A DNA stretch of 64,000 nt from Chiua virens (GCA_019787685.1 JAHNUO010000006.1:1426001-1490000), one strand, 5' to 3'. Counted from the stretch's first letter, positions 10,713 to 25,200 are shown. Numbers and translations are program-made. Notes: generated by a model not told the origin, from the sequence alone.

Positions 10713-13700
10713 ATGGCTACCAACATGCGTGGTTTGACGCAGGCAAGTCTCTTCATAACGCTACTGCGGTTTCCAACTGATGCAATATCAGTTCATCGCG
10801 GACATCCGTGGTGCACGCGTACGTGAACTAGAAGAAAAAGAATAAACAAGGAGATGGCGAACATCCGCAAGAAGTTCAAAGGTCTGGCCTCGTCATATTC
10901 GTGTCCCTACGTTTATAAAGGCATTCCCAGACGGAAACCTTGACGGTTATCAGAAGAAGAAGTAAGCTCAGGAGCATCACCGTCCTATTCCAAGTCCACT
11001 CTGAACGCGTGCGTCTCCAGGTATGTTGCGAAGATCATTTTCACGTACATACTGGGCTACAAGGTCGATGTTGGCCACATGGAGGCCGTCAACCTCATAT
11101 CGAGTTCCAGGTATTCAGAGAAACAGATCGTATGTTCTAAGCTGTCCGACTCTGAATATATCTCACATTTCCGACAGGGTTACCTTGCCGTGACGCTGCT
11201 CATGCACGAGAACTCGGATTTTCTGCGTTTGGTCGTCAACTCGATACGAAAGGATTTGGATGAGAATAACGAGGTCAATAATTGCCTTGCTTTGCACGCG
11301 ATCGCGAACGTTGGTAGCAGCGAGATGGCGGAGGCTCTTTCGGAGGATGTGCACAGACTTCTCATCTCCCCGTAGTGTCCAATTTACTACTCCTTTCAAA
11401 TTTGACCACTCATTGTTCCATAGGACTTCTCAAACTTTTGTCAAGAAGAAAGCAGCGCTGACGTTGTTGAGATTGTACCGGAAGCATCCTGAAGTGATTC
11501 CGGCGGCAGAATGGGCACTCCGCTTGGTATCTATCATGGATGACCCAGATTTGGTGCGGTTAGGGCAAGCTTCCTCGCCTGTATCTCTGACAGTTCTTAG
11601 GGTGTTGTGTTATGTGTGACGACTTTGGTAATGGCCCTGGCCCAAGACCATCTTGATGCTTTTGCGGTATGTTATACGAAGGCTGTTGATCGTCTCTACC
11701 GTGTGAGCGTGTCGTGCTATCCTAACCTCGCGATTGACTCATGTATGTGTAGCTGGTCATTCAACATGAGTACTCAGCTACATACGCCTACTACAAAGTC
11801 CCCAGTCCATGGTTACAAGTGAAGCTTCTGCGTCTTCTACAGTATTATCCCCCAACAGGTCTGTCTCAGCTATTAACTAGGAGCATGTCACTGACAGAAT
11901 TTCCAGAGGACCCTGCACTTCGTAACGCGTTGACCGAAGTTCTTCAGACGGTCATGAGTAACAGTGCCGAACCCTCCAGGAATGTGCAGCACAATAATGC
12001 TCAGCATGCTATCCTTTTTGAAGCCATCGGTCTCGCCATTCACTTGGACACCAATTCTCCACTGGTCGACACGGCCGCTGTTCTTCCTCGCTCGCTTCAT
12101 CTCTTCCAAGGAAACAAACGTTCGTTATCTCGGTTTGGACACAATGGCCCATCTCGCAGCACGAGCAGATTCCCTCGAACCCTTGAAGAAACACCAAGGG
12201 ACCATAATTCTATCCCTACGCGACAAAGATATCTCTGTTCGGAGACGTGCTCTGGATCTACTCTACAGCATGTGTGATATTGATAACTCGGAATTGATCG
12301 TCGGAGAACTCCTTCGATACCTCAAAATTGCGGACTACCAGTTGCGAGAAGAAATGGTTCTAAAAATAGCCATTCTGACTGAAAAGTATGCGAGCTCTTA
12401 CAAGTGGTATGTTGACACCATACTGCAGCTCATCAGCGCTGCTGGTGACCATGTTGGAGAGGAAGTGTGGTATCGAGTAGTCCAGATTGTTACCAACACA
12501 GAGGACCTCCAGGAGTACGCAGCGAGAGTTGTCCTTGAGCATCTCAAGACGCCTGTCGCACATGAGAGTCTGGTCAAGGTGGGAGGTAGGGCACACAGTT
12601 CGCGACCTACGCCGTACCTCTAATGCTGATTGTATCAGGCTATATTTTGGGCGAATATGGACATCTCATCGCAAACGAACCGGGATACAGCCCCATCGAA
12701 CAATTCCAAGTACTACATTCGACATCGCAATTCTGTGCAGCCCCCACGCGCTCTCTACTCCTCTCTACTTATATTAAATGGGTCAATGTCTTCCCCGAAA
12801 TCAAGCCTCAGCTCGTCAACGTCTTCGAACGTTATAGGCATGTTCTCGATGCCGAGCTCCAGCAGCGCGCCTGCGAGTTTTTTGCGCTCGCATGCCGACC
12901 GGATGACGACGAAGTACTGCAAAACGTTTGCGAAGAGATGCCTCCCTTCCCACCTCGAGTCAGTGGGCTAATGAGCCAGCTGAATCGCAAAATTGGTGAT
13001 ACAGAAGACAAGCGAACTTGGATACATGGAGGGAAGGAGCTCAACCTCGACCGTCAACTGACGACTCACCAAACAATCAAGAACAAAGATCCATCTTCAA
13101 ACACCTCGGTTAAACCAACGAGCGCTCCCGCGGATGCGGATAACATGATGGACTCACTCGCTGGTCTTGATTTATCTGCGGCTAGTCATCCTCCTGAGGC
13201 AGAGGCAGTCTCCCGGCTTACCATCGGACCTGGTGTCGACAAATGGTTCAACAAGCTGACGTACACCGCCGAAGGGGTACTCTACGAGGACGTACAGATA
13301 CAAATCGGTGTCAAATCAAGATTCCACGGGTCACCTCGGACAGATCGCCATTTACTTCGGAAACAAGATCTCTGCCCCTCTCACATCATTCACGTCTACC
13401 GTCAATGTCAGCGACCCGAACGCACTCTCCGCCACGTTTGCCAGAATCCCCCCAAATGTGCTTGCTGCGCGCACTCAAAGCCAACAAATCTTGCAGGTCG
13501 AGTGCAAAAAGGTGTTTACTTCGCCGCCTATTTTGACAGTGTCCTTCTTGGCGGGAGCCCACCAAACGATCTCGATACGACTGCCTGTTACGATCACCAA
13601 GTTCTTTGAAGGCGTCAAATTTGGGAGGACCTGACTTTTTTGATCGTTGGAAGCTGATTGGGGGACCACCGAGGGAGTCACAGTCGGTGTTGCCGATAAC

Positions 13701-14023
13701 GCTGGACAGTACTGGGCAAGTCAACCTGGCACGCAAACGACAAGTAGTTTCCGGCAATCATCTAGAGGTATTGGAAGACATTGACCCTAACTCGACCAAC
13801 GTCGTTGGAGCAGGTGTTCTCCATGCATCTGTGGACGGCAAGGTCGGGTGTTTGCTTCGTCTTGAGCCGAATCGCGACGCAAAGGTATATCTTCTCTGTG
13901 TACCAATTCACTCGATGTTGATCGGTGTTCAAGATGTGTCGTATCACAGTCAGAAGTACATCAGAAGACGTAGCAAGCGAGGTACGGAAGCTCGTAGAGA
14001 CTGTTCTGAAAGCAGACTCGTGA
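10713..14023 (+). CDS. APL3: AP-2 complex large subunit alpha (alpha-adaptin)
   Basis: Exon 1 is only [10 protein letters not shown]; exon 2 continues [15 protein letters not shown]. The trunk includes [57 protein letters not shown] and DVSVRR-type heat repeats. The linker is acidic and low in structure, and the ear domain contains [18 protein letters not shown] and [15 protein letters not shown], ending [10 protein letters not shown]...LKADS. Alpha-adaptin anchors AP-2 to the plasma membrane and recruits clathrin accessory proteins during endocytosis. Intron 1 (10743-10791) is GC-AG. One-base frameshifts interrupt the frame at 10835-10839 (one A too few), about 12081-12087, 13328-13330 and 13623-13625 (one base too many each). 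Confidence 0.93.
10743..10791 (+). other. GC-AG intron in AP-2 alpha
   Basis: The donor is CAG|GCAAGT and the acceptor ATATCAG. The join restores the conserved start of alpha-adaptin (GLTQ-FIADIR). Confidence 0.8.
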
Positions 14024-14176
14024 CAGACATCCGCTGGCATGCAATATTCAAGCATGTATAATACAGATACAATATATCAACCATAGCTTGGAAAGTAATG
14101 GAAACACTGGTGGACGAAAAGAAATGGAGTCACGAGGTTTAATATTACAACTAATGGGTTGTGGTAGTGGGGTGTA

Positions 14177-17100
14177 TCATCGTCGGATCTTGAAAATGCT
14201 CTTCGTCTTTTTACTGGATTCATCAAGTGCCGCTGTCGACGATACCTCCGTACCCCCATGGAATTGCACAGAAGGGGTCTCTAGCTCGACGGAACGGGAT
14301 GCCAAAGTCGAAAGCGAATCTACCGATATCGATTTGGGTCGCAGGAAGCGCGGTCGGCTTAGTGCGCGTGGCACTCTTTCCTCCAAAAACGTCGAAGATT
14401 TGTGCGAAGAGATTTCGGGAACAGAGCCCCGTCGAGGGACAGAAAAGTCTCCGGAGGACGGATTAGGAGGGAAAATGCTATTAGGTAGAGGTTGGAAATC
14501 GAGTACAGGGGGCAGGTCGAACAGTGACGAAGCAGTAGAGGGTCGGAGTGATTTCCGACGACCGCAGTCGATAGGAGATGTGGGTGAAGGAGGAGAATGG
14601 GAGATTCTGTTTGCTAAGCTGGGTCCAGGAACATCCCATCGCAGAGCAGCCGGGTGAGATTCAGCGGTGGCAAGCTGACTGACGCGTTGTAGTGCGATTT
14701 CCTCCACTTCGAAACATCGGGAACATAGGTCAGATAAATGGTCGCCCTCAGCCTTTGAACCAACAAGTCTTGTGCTGCGGATCAGGGAAGAACTGATACA
14801 CGCAAGATGTCTCGGGATATCCAGTACATGAGGAAGAAGGGGAATGGCTTCTCTCTCGAGAATTGGAATGGTTGTCCCTCGTTGGTGCAAGGAATTTACG
14901 ACTTGAAGCCGTTGGTGACTGAAAGAAGGGTGGCCGGAATGGGAGTTATATGTGTCATGGATCGGCGTGGAGACAACCAGAATGTAATCCACCATCGCTG
15001 GGAGATTTTGGTTCAGAAAATTCTTGACCCCACGCATGTATTCCTCTTTTTGCACGGTCTGCGCCATGAATTAGTTGCATGCAAGATACAAAATTCGTGA
15101 CCTTACGACGTTCAAGTTGGCTAAACTCTGTATGACTTTGGCAATCAGTGTAAGGCTACGCTGCACGGTAGCGTTGGGTAGTCCTGCGTGATATAAGTTG
15201 TAATCCAAAGAGGGAACTATTAGATCACCTGGCGTTAACCCAAACAGATGGGGATGAAGGATAGCAGGTACGATGAAACGAAGGAAACAGAAAGCAGAGA
15301 CACTTTGCCAGGGAAGTTCCCTATTCTGAGTGTCCTGCTCATTTTTTTTATAGCGATTTTCGACAAGCTTCCGGATGTGTTCAAACAACCTGCGCATTTC
15401 ACTGAATAATAATCACGTCAGTGAGCAAGGGAAGTGTCGTGGACAAGCACATACTGGGGACAATCACCCCTGTGGGCATAGATGGTGTCCCATATCATTT
15501 GACACCACTCCACCAATTGTTCGACACTGCGTTCGACATCCTTGGGGCTTTTCCCACTTCGATTTGGATCGACTTCAATGCTTATTTTTTCAAGGCAAAT
15601 TTGACGAATGATTCTTCCAATGCTTGCTTCTAAAAAGTACCGACCGTAGAAAGCCATTGCAAGTTCCATCGTTTTCGTAAATGTTGTATTGCCCCGAAAT
15701 AGTGTACTGTGTGCTGATGAAATCAATTACGCGAGATTTTCGGGAAGGAAAAGTAAGTCTTACAACTGGGAGTACCATCTACTTCACGATCCGCATATTC
15801 CATGATATGTTCAACTAGGACACCCTTGGTAACGGCGATGGTCATCAACTGTTCAAACAAGGTGCGCAGTTGGAGCTTAAGCTCGAAGTCGTTCATCCAC
15901 TCTAATACGTTACGAGTATGGAGCGCCTGTTAGACAAACAGTCCGTGACCTTAGCTGACTTGGTCGATGGGGTAAAATCTCACGGTGAGCATGCTAGAAT
16001 AGCTAGAATGAGGAAGAATGATCTCTCTGCAGTAAACATCGAGCCACGCTTTGAGAAAACACAATAAGACAACGTAAATACGATCAACTTACTCGTGAAC
16101 CTTGAGCTTCATGCGTATCTCCCCAACCTGAATACCAGTCATGATGCCGCTTGACTGTATGACAGGGAACCATCCCTCGACGTCTTCACTCCGGCGGAAA
16201 TTGGTGAGCGCAATGCGAACTGAACCGAGAAGGCTTGGTTTCATGAGACGCTTCTCCTTCCACACGAAAACTTCGAGAGCTTCGAAAGGTGGCAAATCTG
16301 CAAATAAGAATTTCTCGTGCCAATCTGGAGAGCCTATTCCCTTCATTACAGTCGTTCGACCACAGACATTGTCATTTATATGAATTTCGCAGAACACGTC
16401 CAAGTCGATGGGGTCAGAATCCACTCTGGAATCTTCGCCAAGCGTCAAGGAACTGGTGCTGGCACCAACAAAGGGCTTCTGATTGCCAAGGTTTCGACCT
16501 TGCATAACAGTTAGCTCGACTTGCCGCCACATACGATACAATCCGCCATCTGAAGGAGTATGAACTTGACCGTAAACCTCGGGCCTTGCATAAGATCGAA
16601 GGAGAACGAGCCAAGTATTGCAAAGATCTGTGTCGCTAAAGTGGAGATATATTTGATCAGAGCCAGGACCGGAACTCCATCGCTGCCCACTACGCTCCTG
16701 AGATCAACAAGAGAGAAATATAAAAGAGAGAAGAAACAGTACCCGGCAGAAGATATTCCGATGCAATTCTTGCGGAGAAACAAGGACGGATCGGCGTAGC
16801 GAATGTCGGTGTGATTGAGCAGATGCAAGTATACTGTCTGGCACAGCATCGCTTCCTTGACCATTCATCAGTCAATTGGGAGAACGAGCAATGGGCACGC
16901 CATACATTGACATAGATGTTCAGGAGGCAGTGGTCATCCTCGTCCAATATCTTGCATGTCGCTGTCCTCCAATGGACCGATCCGGGATGAGAGCGAGAGA
17001 GGGATATCCAACTTGATTTCTCTGTATGGCATAGCTCAACGAGTGCCACGATTCATACGACGCATTGCAGACCTTTGACCTTCCTGGGGACATCTTCGAC

Positions 17101-17298
17101 GGATTTACCAAGCTCCTTGCGATCAAGTTTGCGTCGTGGAACAACGGACTGTCTGTGGTGAGAAACGGTGGATATAGAAAGAGGCCCGAAGCACACCTTG
17201 CGTAAAGCGGAGGCTGCTGCAGAGGGGATATAGAGTTCAGCAGAAACGATAAATTCGCGAAAAGCTTCTTCAGGGATGCGAGGCTCCTTAGGCAACAT
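14177..17298 (-). CDS. PH-C2-RasGAP protein
   Basis: Reading from the ATG at 17298 there is a split PH domain (WISLSRSHPGSVHWRTATCK, then LHFSDTDLCNTWLVLLRSYA). A C2 domain follows (YRMWRQVELTVMQGRNLG, IDLDVFCEIHINDNVCGRTT, FEALEVFVWKEKRL). Next is a RasGAP domain with the arginine-finger loop LFRGNTTFTKTMELAMAFYG and the second signature FLRFIVPAILHPHLFGL. The tail after about 15067 is Ser/Pro-rich and ends KSIFKIRR. Such proteins switch Ras-type GTPases off; the layout resembles the Gap1/Bud2 group of fungi rather than the giant IRA proteins. About ten short introns divide it. It is convergent with the AP-2 alpha gene, 153 bp between stops. Confidence 0.88.
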
Positions 17299-17657
17299 GG
17301 CGGGTGGGATAAAATGCGTAGTCCGCACTTGTCATATTCTAGATGCATCGCTATCGCATTGATTCAGTGTCATGCTCTCATTATATCCTCCCGAAACCCA
17401 CCACTACACGGACCACACCAACAACCGGTATCGACAGAAATAAAATAAAATAAACCACTCCAAGAAATGCGCTAAGTTAGACCAAGTATACCGAAAATAC
17501 CTTCATCGCAAAGAACGTAATGAAGGAGGGTAACATATTGACAACATAAAATGACCGGATGTATATTGTGAAAGCTTTAGTGAGGTATCGAATGACGGAA
17601 TCAGACGAGCGGTTTCTTTATGGGTCCGAAAATGGCGTGCGCAGGGTCTACGTCGAA
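17299..17657. other. Intergenic spacer between RasGAP and ELO genes
   Basis: Promoter side of RasGAP and 3' flank of the elongase. A short AAATA-type run lies at about 17440-17455. No gene is seen. Confidence 0.5.
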
Positions 17658-18891
17658 TTACTCTTGCTTGAGGCTGCAATACGCGCATGAGGTAACACTT
17701 TACACCGTGAACATAAACGTACCCTGTCGCGTGGACATGCCCATTGCCGTTCGCAACAGATTTCCTCCCCTTTGCAGGTTTTTGATACGTTTGAATATAA
17801 AAGTTGATGAAGAGCACGAGATAGCTTGACAAGAGTCCACATCCAAGCAACGCAGCAGTCTCCGTTCCAGCACAGTTCGCGACATGAGGGAGAAACTCGA
17901 AACGGGAATGCGCAAAATGCTGGTAAGCTATGCTAATGATCAGCGTATTGCGGGTCTTCGGACAGCAGTTCGCACGTACTGCCAAAGTAGACGATGAAAA
18001 GATCGATGACGAACTGCGTAATCTGCATGCTTGTCAAATATTTCTTCCACTAAAACCCGGTAAGACAGACGACGCCCTATAACGAGCATGGACATACCCA
18101 AATCTTGGCACCACCGGCCTGTCGCATAGTAGTAATAATCTATAGTGAATTTAGCAACCGTGTGGACTTTCCACATAGACACTCACACATGATGACGTGG
18201 ACCAAGAGATTCAAAGAGATGACAACCCATGACTGGCATGGGAATGTTTGAATGAAATGAACGACATGGGTAAAACCTTGGAACTTACGACGCTCGTTTT
18301 GCCGTTTAGTTGAGTGTAACATAACAAAGCCGTTGCGGAGTGGTGGAAAACATGCAGAAAAGCTAAGATGCAGGTTAAAAATATCCCATCGCAGGTAGGA
18401 CCAGAGACACGTACCGAGAGGCTTCTTCTTCAGCACCAGGAAGACAGTGTCGAAAAGCTCGATATATTTGAAATAGTAATTAATCATGTAGTAAAATTCG
18501 AGTCTCTGGTGAGATTGACAATGATGAGTGAGGGACAATAGAGGACTAGAAAGAACTTACCGGTGTCCATGACGTCCTCATTACACATGGTATTGTATGT
18601 GCCAGATTTGACCCATATTGATGCCACCTCTTCGATCATTAAGGCAAGGAGGAGAGCACTTCCCAATGACAAGAAGGCATTGTGAATTCGGAAGAGAGTG
18701 TTGAGTTTCTGTGCCGGCCTGGCCCTCATGACTTCCTGGATACCGAAGATGACGGCGAGATAGGAAGCGAGTGTCGCGGAGACAACAGGGAGGGTGGAGA
18801 AGGGGGTCTTGCCTTGGACATAGTGGGTGAGGTGATAAGGAAGAACATCCGTAGGCAAGACGGACAGGAGGAAGTCAGCGAGGGGTGCCAT
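17658..18891 (-). CDS. ELO-family very-long-chain fatty acid elongase
   Basis: The protein starts [18 protein letters not shown] and has the family blocks: [20 protein letters not shown], the histidine box in [20 protein letters not shown] (HVFHH), [17 protein letters not shown], and [16 protein letters not shown]. The last exons add [12 protein letters not shown], a final membrane span and a basic tail ending LKQE. ELO proteins are ER condensing enzymes that join malonyl-CoA to an acyl-CoA in the sphingolipid and sterol-linked elongation cycle. The YYYATG block carries one extra base at about 18114-18117 that breaks the frame. At least five introns. The gene is divergent from VPS13. Confidence 0.92.
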
Positions 18892-19242
18892 GACGGTCGA
18901 AAAACAAGCTAGAAAAAATTCAACGCGCGTGAAGTTGTAAGGCGACGCGTGACATATCCGTGTGACCCCGAAAGATACATCACGTTGTCGAGTCGCTAAG
19001 CGACTCCCGTCACGAACACGGACACAGATACTTATGTACTGTAACGTACGCGCATACATTGCCCCCAAAGTCCCGTTTGTCCAACTTGTTGACAATGACA
19101 ATGACACCAGCGACCAATATCACGGACTGCCACCGTGTAGGTCACGTGATATGACGACGGTACTGTAACGCTTTCCGTGTTTGTCAATGCCCTACTACTC
19201 GCCCACACGACTTTAACACCACACCAACATCATCCCGCCACA
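18892..19242. promoter_or_regulatory. Divergent promoter ELO/VPS13 with a palindromic E-box
   Basis: A 351-bp spacer between two start codons. TCACGTGA at 19142-19149 is a perfect palindromic E-box of the Cbf1/USF type. It lies about 94 bp upstream of the VPS13 start and 250 bp from the ELO start. Function is inferred. Confidence 0.45.
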
Positions 19243-22200
19243 ATGTGGTGGTTAGATCCTGGAAAAGAAGTTTTGAATGTAGTGCGTATCATTTACTACG
19301 CATCGGTTCAGCACAGCGTCATGTCGCCCCCAGTTGTTCAACAGAATCCTCGCTCCCTATGTCGAGAACCTGGATATGAACCAGGTCAATTATGGCATTG
19401 CACAAGGTCAGCTTGCTCATTCAACGTCAAAATACACCTGCAAACGTAGTAAAATCGTAGGTCAATTGAAGCTGCGAAACCTGCGTCTCAAAAGAGGCGC
19501 CCTCGATAAGTTCAGACTTCCCGTCGACGTTCTCGAAGGTTGGTACACAACGCGCTCCCTGACACCCATTGAGGTTTTGTTCCAGGCTATCTTGGAACAT
19601 TTACATTATCCCTTTATTGGATGAACTTGGGTAGTCGGCCAGTCGAAATACTCATTGAAGATGTCTACCTCCTCGTGGTGCCTTCTTCACAGGCTGACAT
19701 CGATCCCGAAGAAGAGGAACGCAGAGCTCAGGCCGCTAAACAAGAGCGCCTCGAGAGTGCCGACTTATTGCACATGCGCGGACAGGCAGAGGTTTCATCT
19801 GGTGTGTAACTTTCCTGCCTCACATTATTAGCTCCGTCCAATTCGGCATAGCGGATACTTCCCCTCAGTCGCAGGGTCTTTGGGCTTCTCTAACCGCCAA
19901 AATAATCAACAACGTGCAAGTGACGGTCAAAAACATTCACATAAGATACGAAGACAAGTTGAGCGTTCCGGGCGTACGTCCGAGCCTTAGATCATTCGTC
20001 CTGGAATCATATCGTTTTGTATAGCATCCTTTCGCTGCAGGAATTACGCTCGCGTCCTTTGCAATCAGGTCGGTTAATGAATGTTGGGAGCCGGCATTCA
20101 TTGAAAGTACCGCGGGCGCAATCCATAAGGTGAGTCGCATGTTAGAAGCCTTACAACGTTGCTCATGACAATACAGTTATCAAGCTTGCTATCTCTGGCT
20201 ATCTACTTCGATACGGATTCTCCAAGCATGGCTAATTTACCACCAAGCGAGGCCAAGCGAAAGTTCATGGATATGGTATGCCACGCACCTACGTTTACTG
20301 CTTAAACTGCTATCTCTGGGAGCAGATTTCCCTCAATGATCTGGATTCTTCTCACCAATTCATCCTCAGCCCGGTGTCAGGGGAAGGCAAAGTAAGTGAC
20401 TTGCGGACGTGATGAGGCTTGGTCTCAAGAAACTCCCGTAGATTGTCGTGAACCACAAAGTAGACGATAAGACACCTCAATTTGATGTGCACCTGAATTT
20501 CGAGGAGATCGGCGTAGCTCTCGATGACAATCAATATCGGGATATTATATCTCTAGTGGATATGTACCATTTTTATATCCGTCAGCATCAGGTGAGTAAA
20601 TTTAAAAATGGATGCAATACCATGGACTGCTAAAATATACAGTACCGCAAATTCCAACCGAGCGATGAAGACTGGTCGCGAAATCGCGCAAGAGCTCGTC
20701 TACGATTTGCTGGTTCAGCCATTTTAGACACTGTCCACGAACGACATCGCAAGTGGACTTGGGCCTACTTTGCGGAACGTCGTGACGACCGAAACAAATA
20801 CGTGGAGCTTTTCGAAAGAAAGCTCACGAATACTCTCCGAGATAATGTGCGTAAATCATTTTCAATGAATAGATTTGTGTACCATTGACAATGATTCGGG
20901 AGTAGGAGGTTACCATAGTAGCAGAGTTAGAACGCAAACTTACATATGAAGATATCCGCTTCTACAGGTCCATCGCGCGGTCCCATCTCCGGAAGGATAT
21001 CGCCCAACGAAAGAAGCTTGAGGAAGAGCGCGTTCAGAGACAACCAACACGCACTTGGACAACTTGGTTATGGGGCTCTGGAGATACTGAAGTTCCAAAT
21101 GGCGATACAACTTTCAGCGGTCAGATGACTGAGGAACAACGGCGGCAGCTATACGATATCCTCGATTACGACGAAAAGTCTGCAATCGCGGCCTCGTTTG
21201 AAACCCCACAGGATGCTCTTAAGCTACGCATTGCGGCTGGTCTAAGAAGAGGATCTTTTGCCTTGAAAAGTCATCCGAGAGGTGTCGCCTCGGATGTCAT
21301 ATCCACGGTTTTTGAATCATTCTGTGCCGAATTTGTTCAAAGACCAGACAATTTTGAAGCATCCGTCTCTCTCGGGGGATTGAGCGTGTTCGATGGGACT
21401 ACCAAGAATACCCTTCATCCCCAAATTGTACAAGTCAAGAATTCTGTAACCAAGTATACGAAACCAGGAAAGACAGCGGAGTCCGACGAACCATTTTTCT
21501 ACCTCAAATTCGAGAGTAACCCACTAGATGAGCGAGCAGACACTGCTCTTACGGCTCGTATGCGTCATATGGAGATCATCTATCACCGAGGGTACGTTGA
21601 AGCAATTGCGAAGTTCTTGAGGCCCCCGGAGAGTCAATTGGAGTCGGTGGAAGCATTGCTCGTGAGTGTGCATCGATTTTTCTTTTTGCAAGTTGACTGT
21701 GTCGTAGAATGCTGCCAGTCGGACACTGGAAGGTTTGAGGAAGGAGACCCGGGCTGGTTTAGAATATGCATTGCAGTCTCACAAGACGATTGATCTGCAA
21801 GTAGACATGAATGCCCCTGTCATTGTTATTCCGGAGGAGTATGCACCTCATCATCCCATTTCCTGCACGACCTGACCTTCTGCCAGCGTTACCTCCTTCA
21901 ACGGTGGTCACTTGATCATCGACGCAGGTCATATTGCGGTAGAGAGCACTCTCGCCGATAAAGATGCCATCCGCGAACTACAGGCAAAAAAAAATCAACA
22001 ATTCAGCGAAGCAGATTATGCACGCTTAGAATCGCTGATGTATGACAAGGTAATGCTGAAGCTCGAAGCAGCGCAGGTGAATCGCTTTCTTGGATTACAG
22101 GCCCTTTTGTGCTGACTGAGCGCAGTTTATCATGGGTACCGACTTACAAGCGTGCCGCGACGCCCTAACGTCGAAAAGTGGAAACCACCTTCACTTACTG

Positions 22201-25200
22201 GAGCGTACTAACATCGATCTTCAAGTGCAGAATTCAATTGTTCCAAGTGCGCTCAATGTTGCTCGATTCAAAGTTTCGGGGAAACTGCCGACTTTGCATG
22301 TCAATCTGTCTGATACGAAGTATAAAACGTTGATGCGGTTGATTGACGTGACCATTCCGCGACTTGGCGAGGACTCGGAGAAGAAAGACAAGCCTTCGCC
22401 ACCGTATGTTAGCACGGAATCCGCGGTGTTACCTTTGTCTGCGGGATTATTTTCACCTACAGGACCAGAATATAATGTCGATGATAAAAAATCCGAGACC
22501 GAACACGCCTCTGCCAACCGCGACGATATATTCTTTGAAGCAAACGACGGAACCTCGGAAGCAAGTGGATCTCGTCATTTGCCATTAATCCTGACTGACA
22601 TATACAACAGAATCCGGAGCTCGCACAGCACATCTTCGATTTTGATTTCGCAGTCGATGATTTGCGTGCGTCGATTTCACGGTCAGGCCCAGATGGCAGC
22701 GAGAAATTGCTGGGATATGTCACCCTTCAACGCTTTCGGATTGGCCTGGTACTCCTTAAATATCATCTAACAGTGGACATTAATCTCCGGTGAGCACGAT
22801 GATAATGTAGTCCAAGCAGGAGTTGACGATTCACGAAGGGCTTTGAAGATGAATATTGTGCAAGCAAATCAAGATCCAATTCAACTGATCTCATCTGACG
22901 GCGCGAATGGCGGTGGAGAAAAGGACCTTCTCTCAGTCTCGTATCTTCGCGTCCAGAGGAATTCTCCGGAGTTTTCTACAGTATATGACGACATTGAACA
23001 GAGTATCGATGTCCGGTTATCAACCTTCATCTTCAATGCCGCACCGGAACCCGTCATTTCCCTGTACGACTTTCTTATGACCTACGTTCGTTCCAACGGG
23101 GACATCGGGGACTACTGAAAATTCGGAGCGCATGGACCTCACTGAGAAGCAAGCTCGATCCACCAGCACTACGCGTATCGCCGTGAAGCTAGACAGCATT
23201 CAAGGTGAGCAGCTTGAAATGGAAAGTCAGCACGTCTACTTAATCCGATTGCTAGTCATATTGATCAATGACCTCGCGAGCTTGGCGACACTTTCACTGT
23301 CAACGGCCTCTGTTCTCATGGTTTTGAGAGCAAATACTATGCACATCAGTGGTCGTCTGGGAAATCTAGGCCTGAACGATGATCGTTCGGTCGACGTTTG
23401 CCGAAAGGAGTTCAAGCAAATTTTGTCCATCGAAGGCAGTAACTTCGCCGAGTTCAGATATCAGACGTATGACTCGGAAGATGAAAATTACAATGGCATC
23501 AAATCAGCTATCTACTTGACCGCGGGTTCACTCAAGATTCACTTCCTCGAGCAGCCCTTTCATGATATGTACCTGTTCGTCACAAAGCTTGCGAAACTCA
23601 AGATCCTATATGATGCAGCGCGCGACGCAGCTGTGCAGAAAGCCTCTGAAATTGAACGGATGCAATTCGAGATCTCCGTGAAAACCCCCATCATTGTCTT
23701 TCCTTCTCATCCGGAAACCCTTCTTGACGTAGTCACTATGCGTCTTGGTGAGGTCTTCGCGAAGAATTCCTTCGATGGGGAGACCAGCAGGATTTTGGCA
23801 AGTCTCACTGGCCTGCAGCTTGTTTCGGACTTATACTATGACGGAAAACCGTCTACACTCAAGATTGTCGATGACATCAATATCACTGGAGATGTTCACC
23901 AACGTGCAAACATTGATCGCTTCCGTGAGCATGAGACTCCAGATACTCAGGTAACCACTCGTATCCCTGCAAGCTAGACACTGCTTACGCACGACATCAG
24001 GTTGCCATCAAAATCTCCGATATAAAGCTCTACCTCACTCAAATCCAGTATGAGACTCTCATCGGACTGTCTCAGTCAATACCGCGCGTGCTCGCCGGTG
24101 CTCCTGAAGGCAGTGCCCAGGCTAATTTAGCCGTAACATCCCCCCCATCTACCTTGAGTCTCGATCACTCTTTGGCCACTACTGCAGAGGCGCACACGTC
24201 ACTCGTCAATCTAGAACCCGAGATCCGAGTCTCATCCACCCCCGACAAAGTTCGGTCCTGGACTGCTGTAGACTTGATGGCTTCTATAGGTGTTGTCAAA
24301 CTGCACTTATACGACAGGGGCGCAACTGGAGATGCAGATTTCAGAGATCATGGTATCGCACGGTTCGCTCTGAACGACGTCAACCTCCGCTCTAAATCGT
24401 TGTCTGATGGGGCTTCTGAAGCCCAGTTGGTCGTGCGATCGTTTACCATGAGCGACACACGACCAGGCGCATCCAAATTCAGGGAAATCGTCCCCGCTGC
24501 AAGCCATGAACGGAATCAGTTCATGGTCCTTTACACTTCATCTGGTGATTCGGCTCTTGTAATCATGACGATTGATGCTCCCCATATCATTTTCTCTGTG
24601 GGTCCCATCTTCTCGCTTCTGTCGTTCTTCGTCAGTGCTCCGTCAAGTCCGAAGGCCTCTAACCAAAACTACGAGAAAGAGACTAGAAGGGAGCCTTCGA
24701 TGCTGTCGACTGTCGACTTACGCGTCGAGCTTCACGACGTTTCCATCAGTGTGCTCGAAAACGATACTGACCCCAGCTCCCAAGCTCTAAGACTTCGTAT
24801 AAATCAAATCCTAATGTCTCAGCAGGTTGGTGTTCCTCAGAGTAATCATGAGTATGAAGCTGATTGATTACAGGGTATCATGGCATTGATCGTGAACCGC
24901 CTCGGGATGTCATTGATGCGGATGGGAGCAGAATCGGATGCCGTGCGCCTCTTGGATGATGTTGACCTGACGTTTTCTCTCGATAGACGGGCCTCGCAAC
25001 CAGAACAGCACGTATCAATCGAGGGTTCATCGACTGAGATGGTCTTTCGAGCATCGTACCGTGATATCGTGCTCATAACTGCCATCGCCACCAAGGCCAT
25101 TGAGTTATACGCCAAATCGCAGGGGGATACCTCGCTTAAAGGAAAAAAGTCCTCGAGCGTGCAAACACGGGCCAATCCGTCTACATCATCCGCCGTGGCT

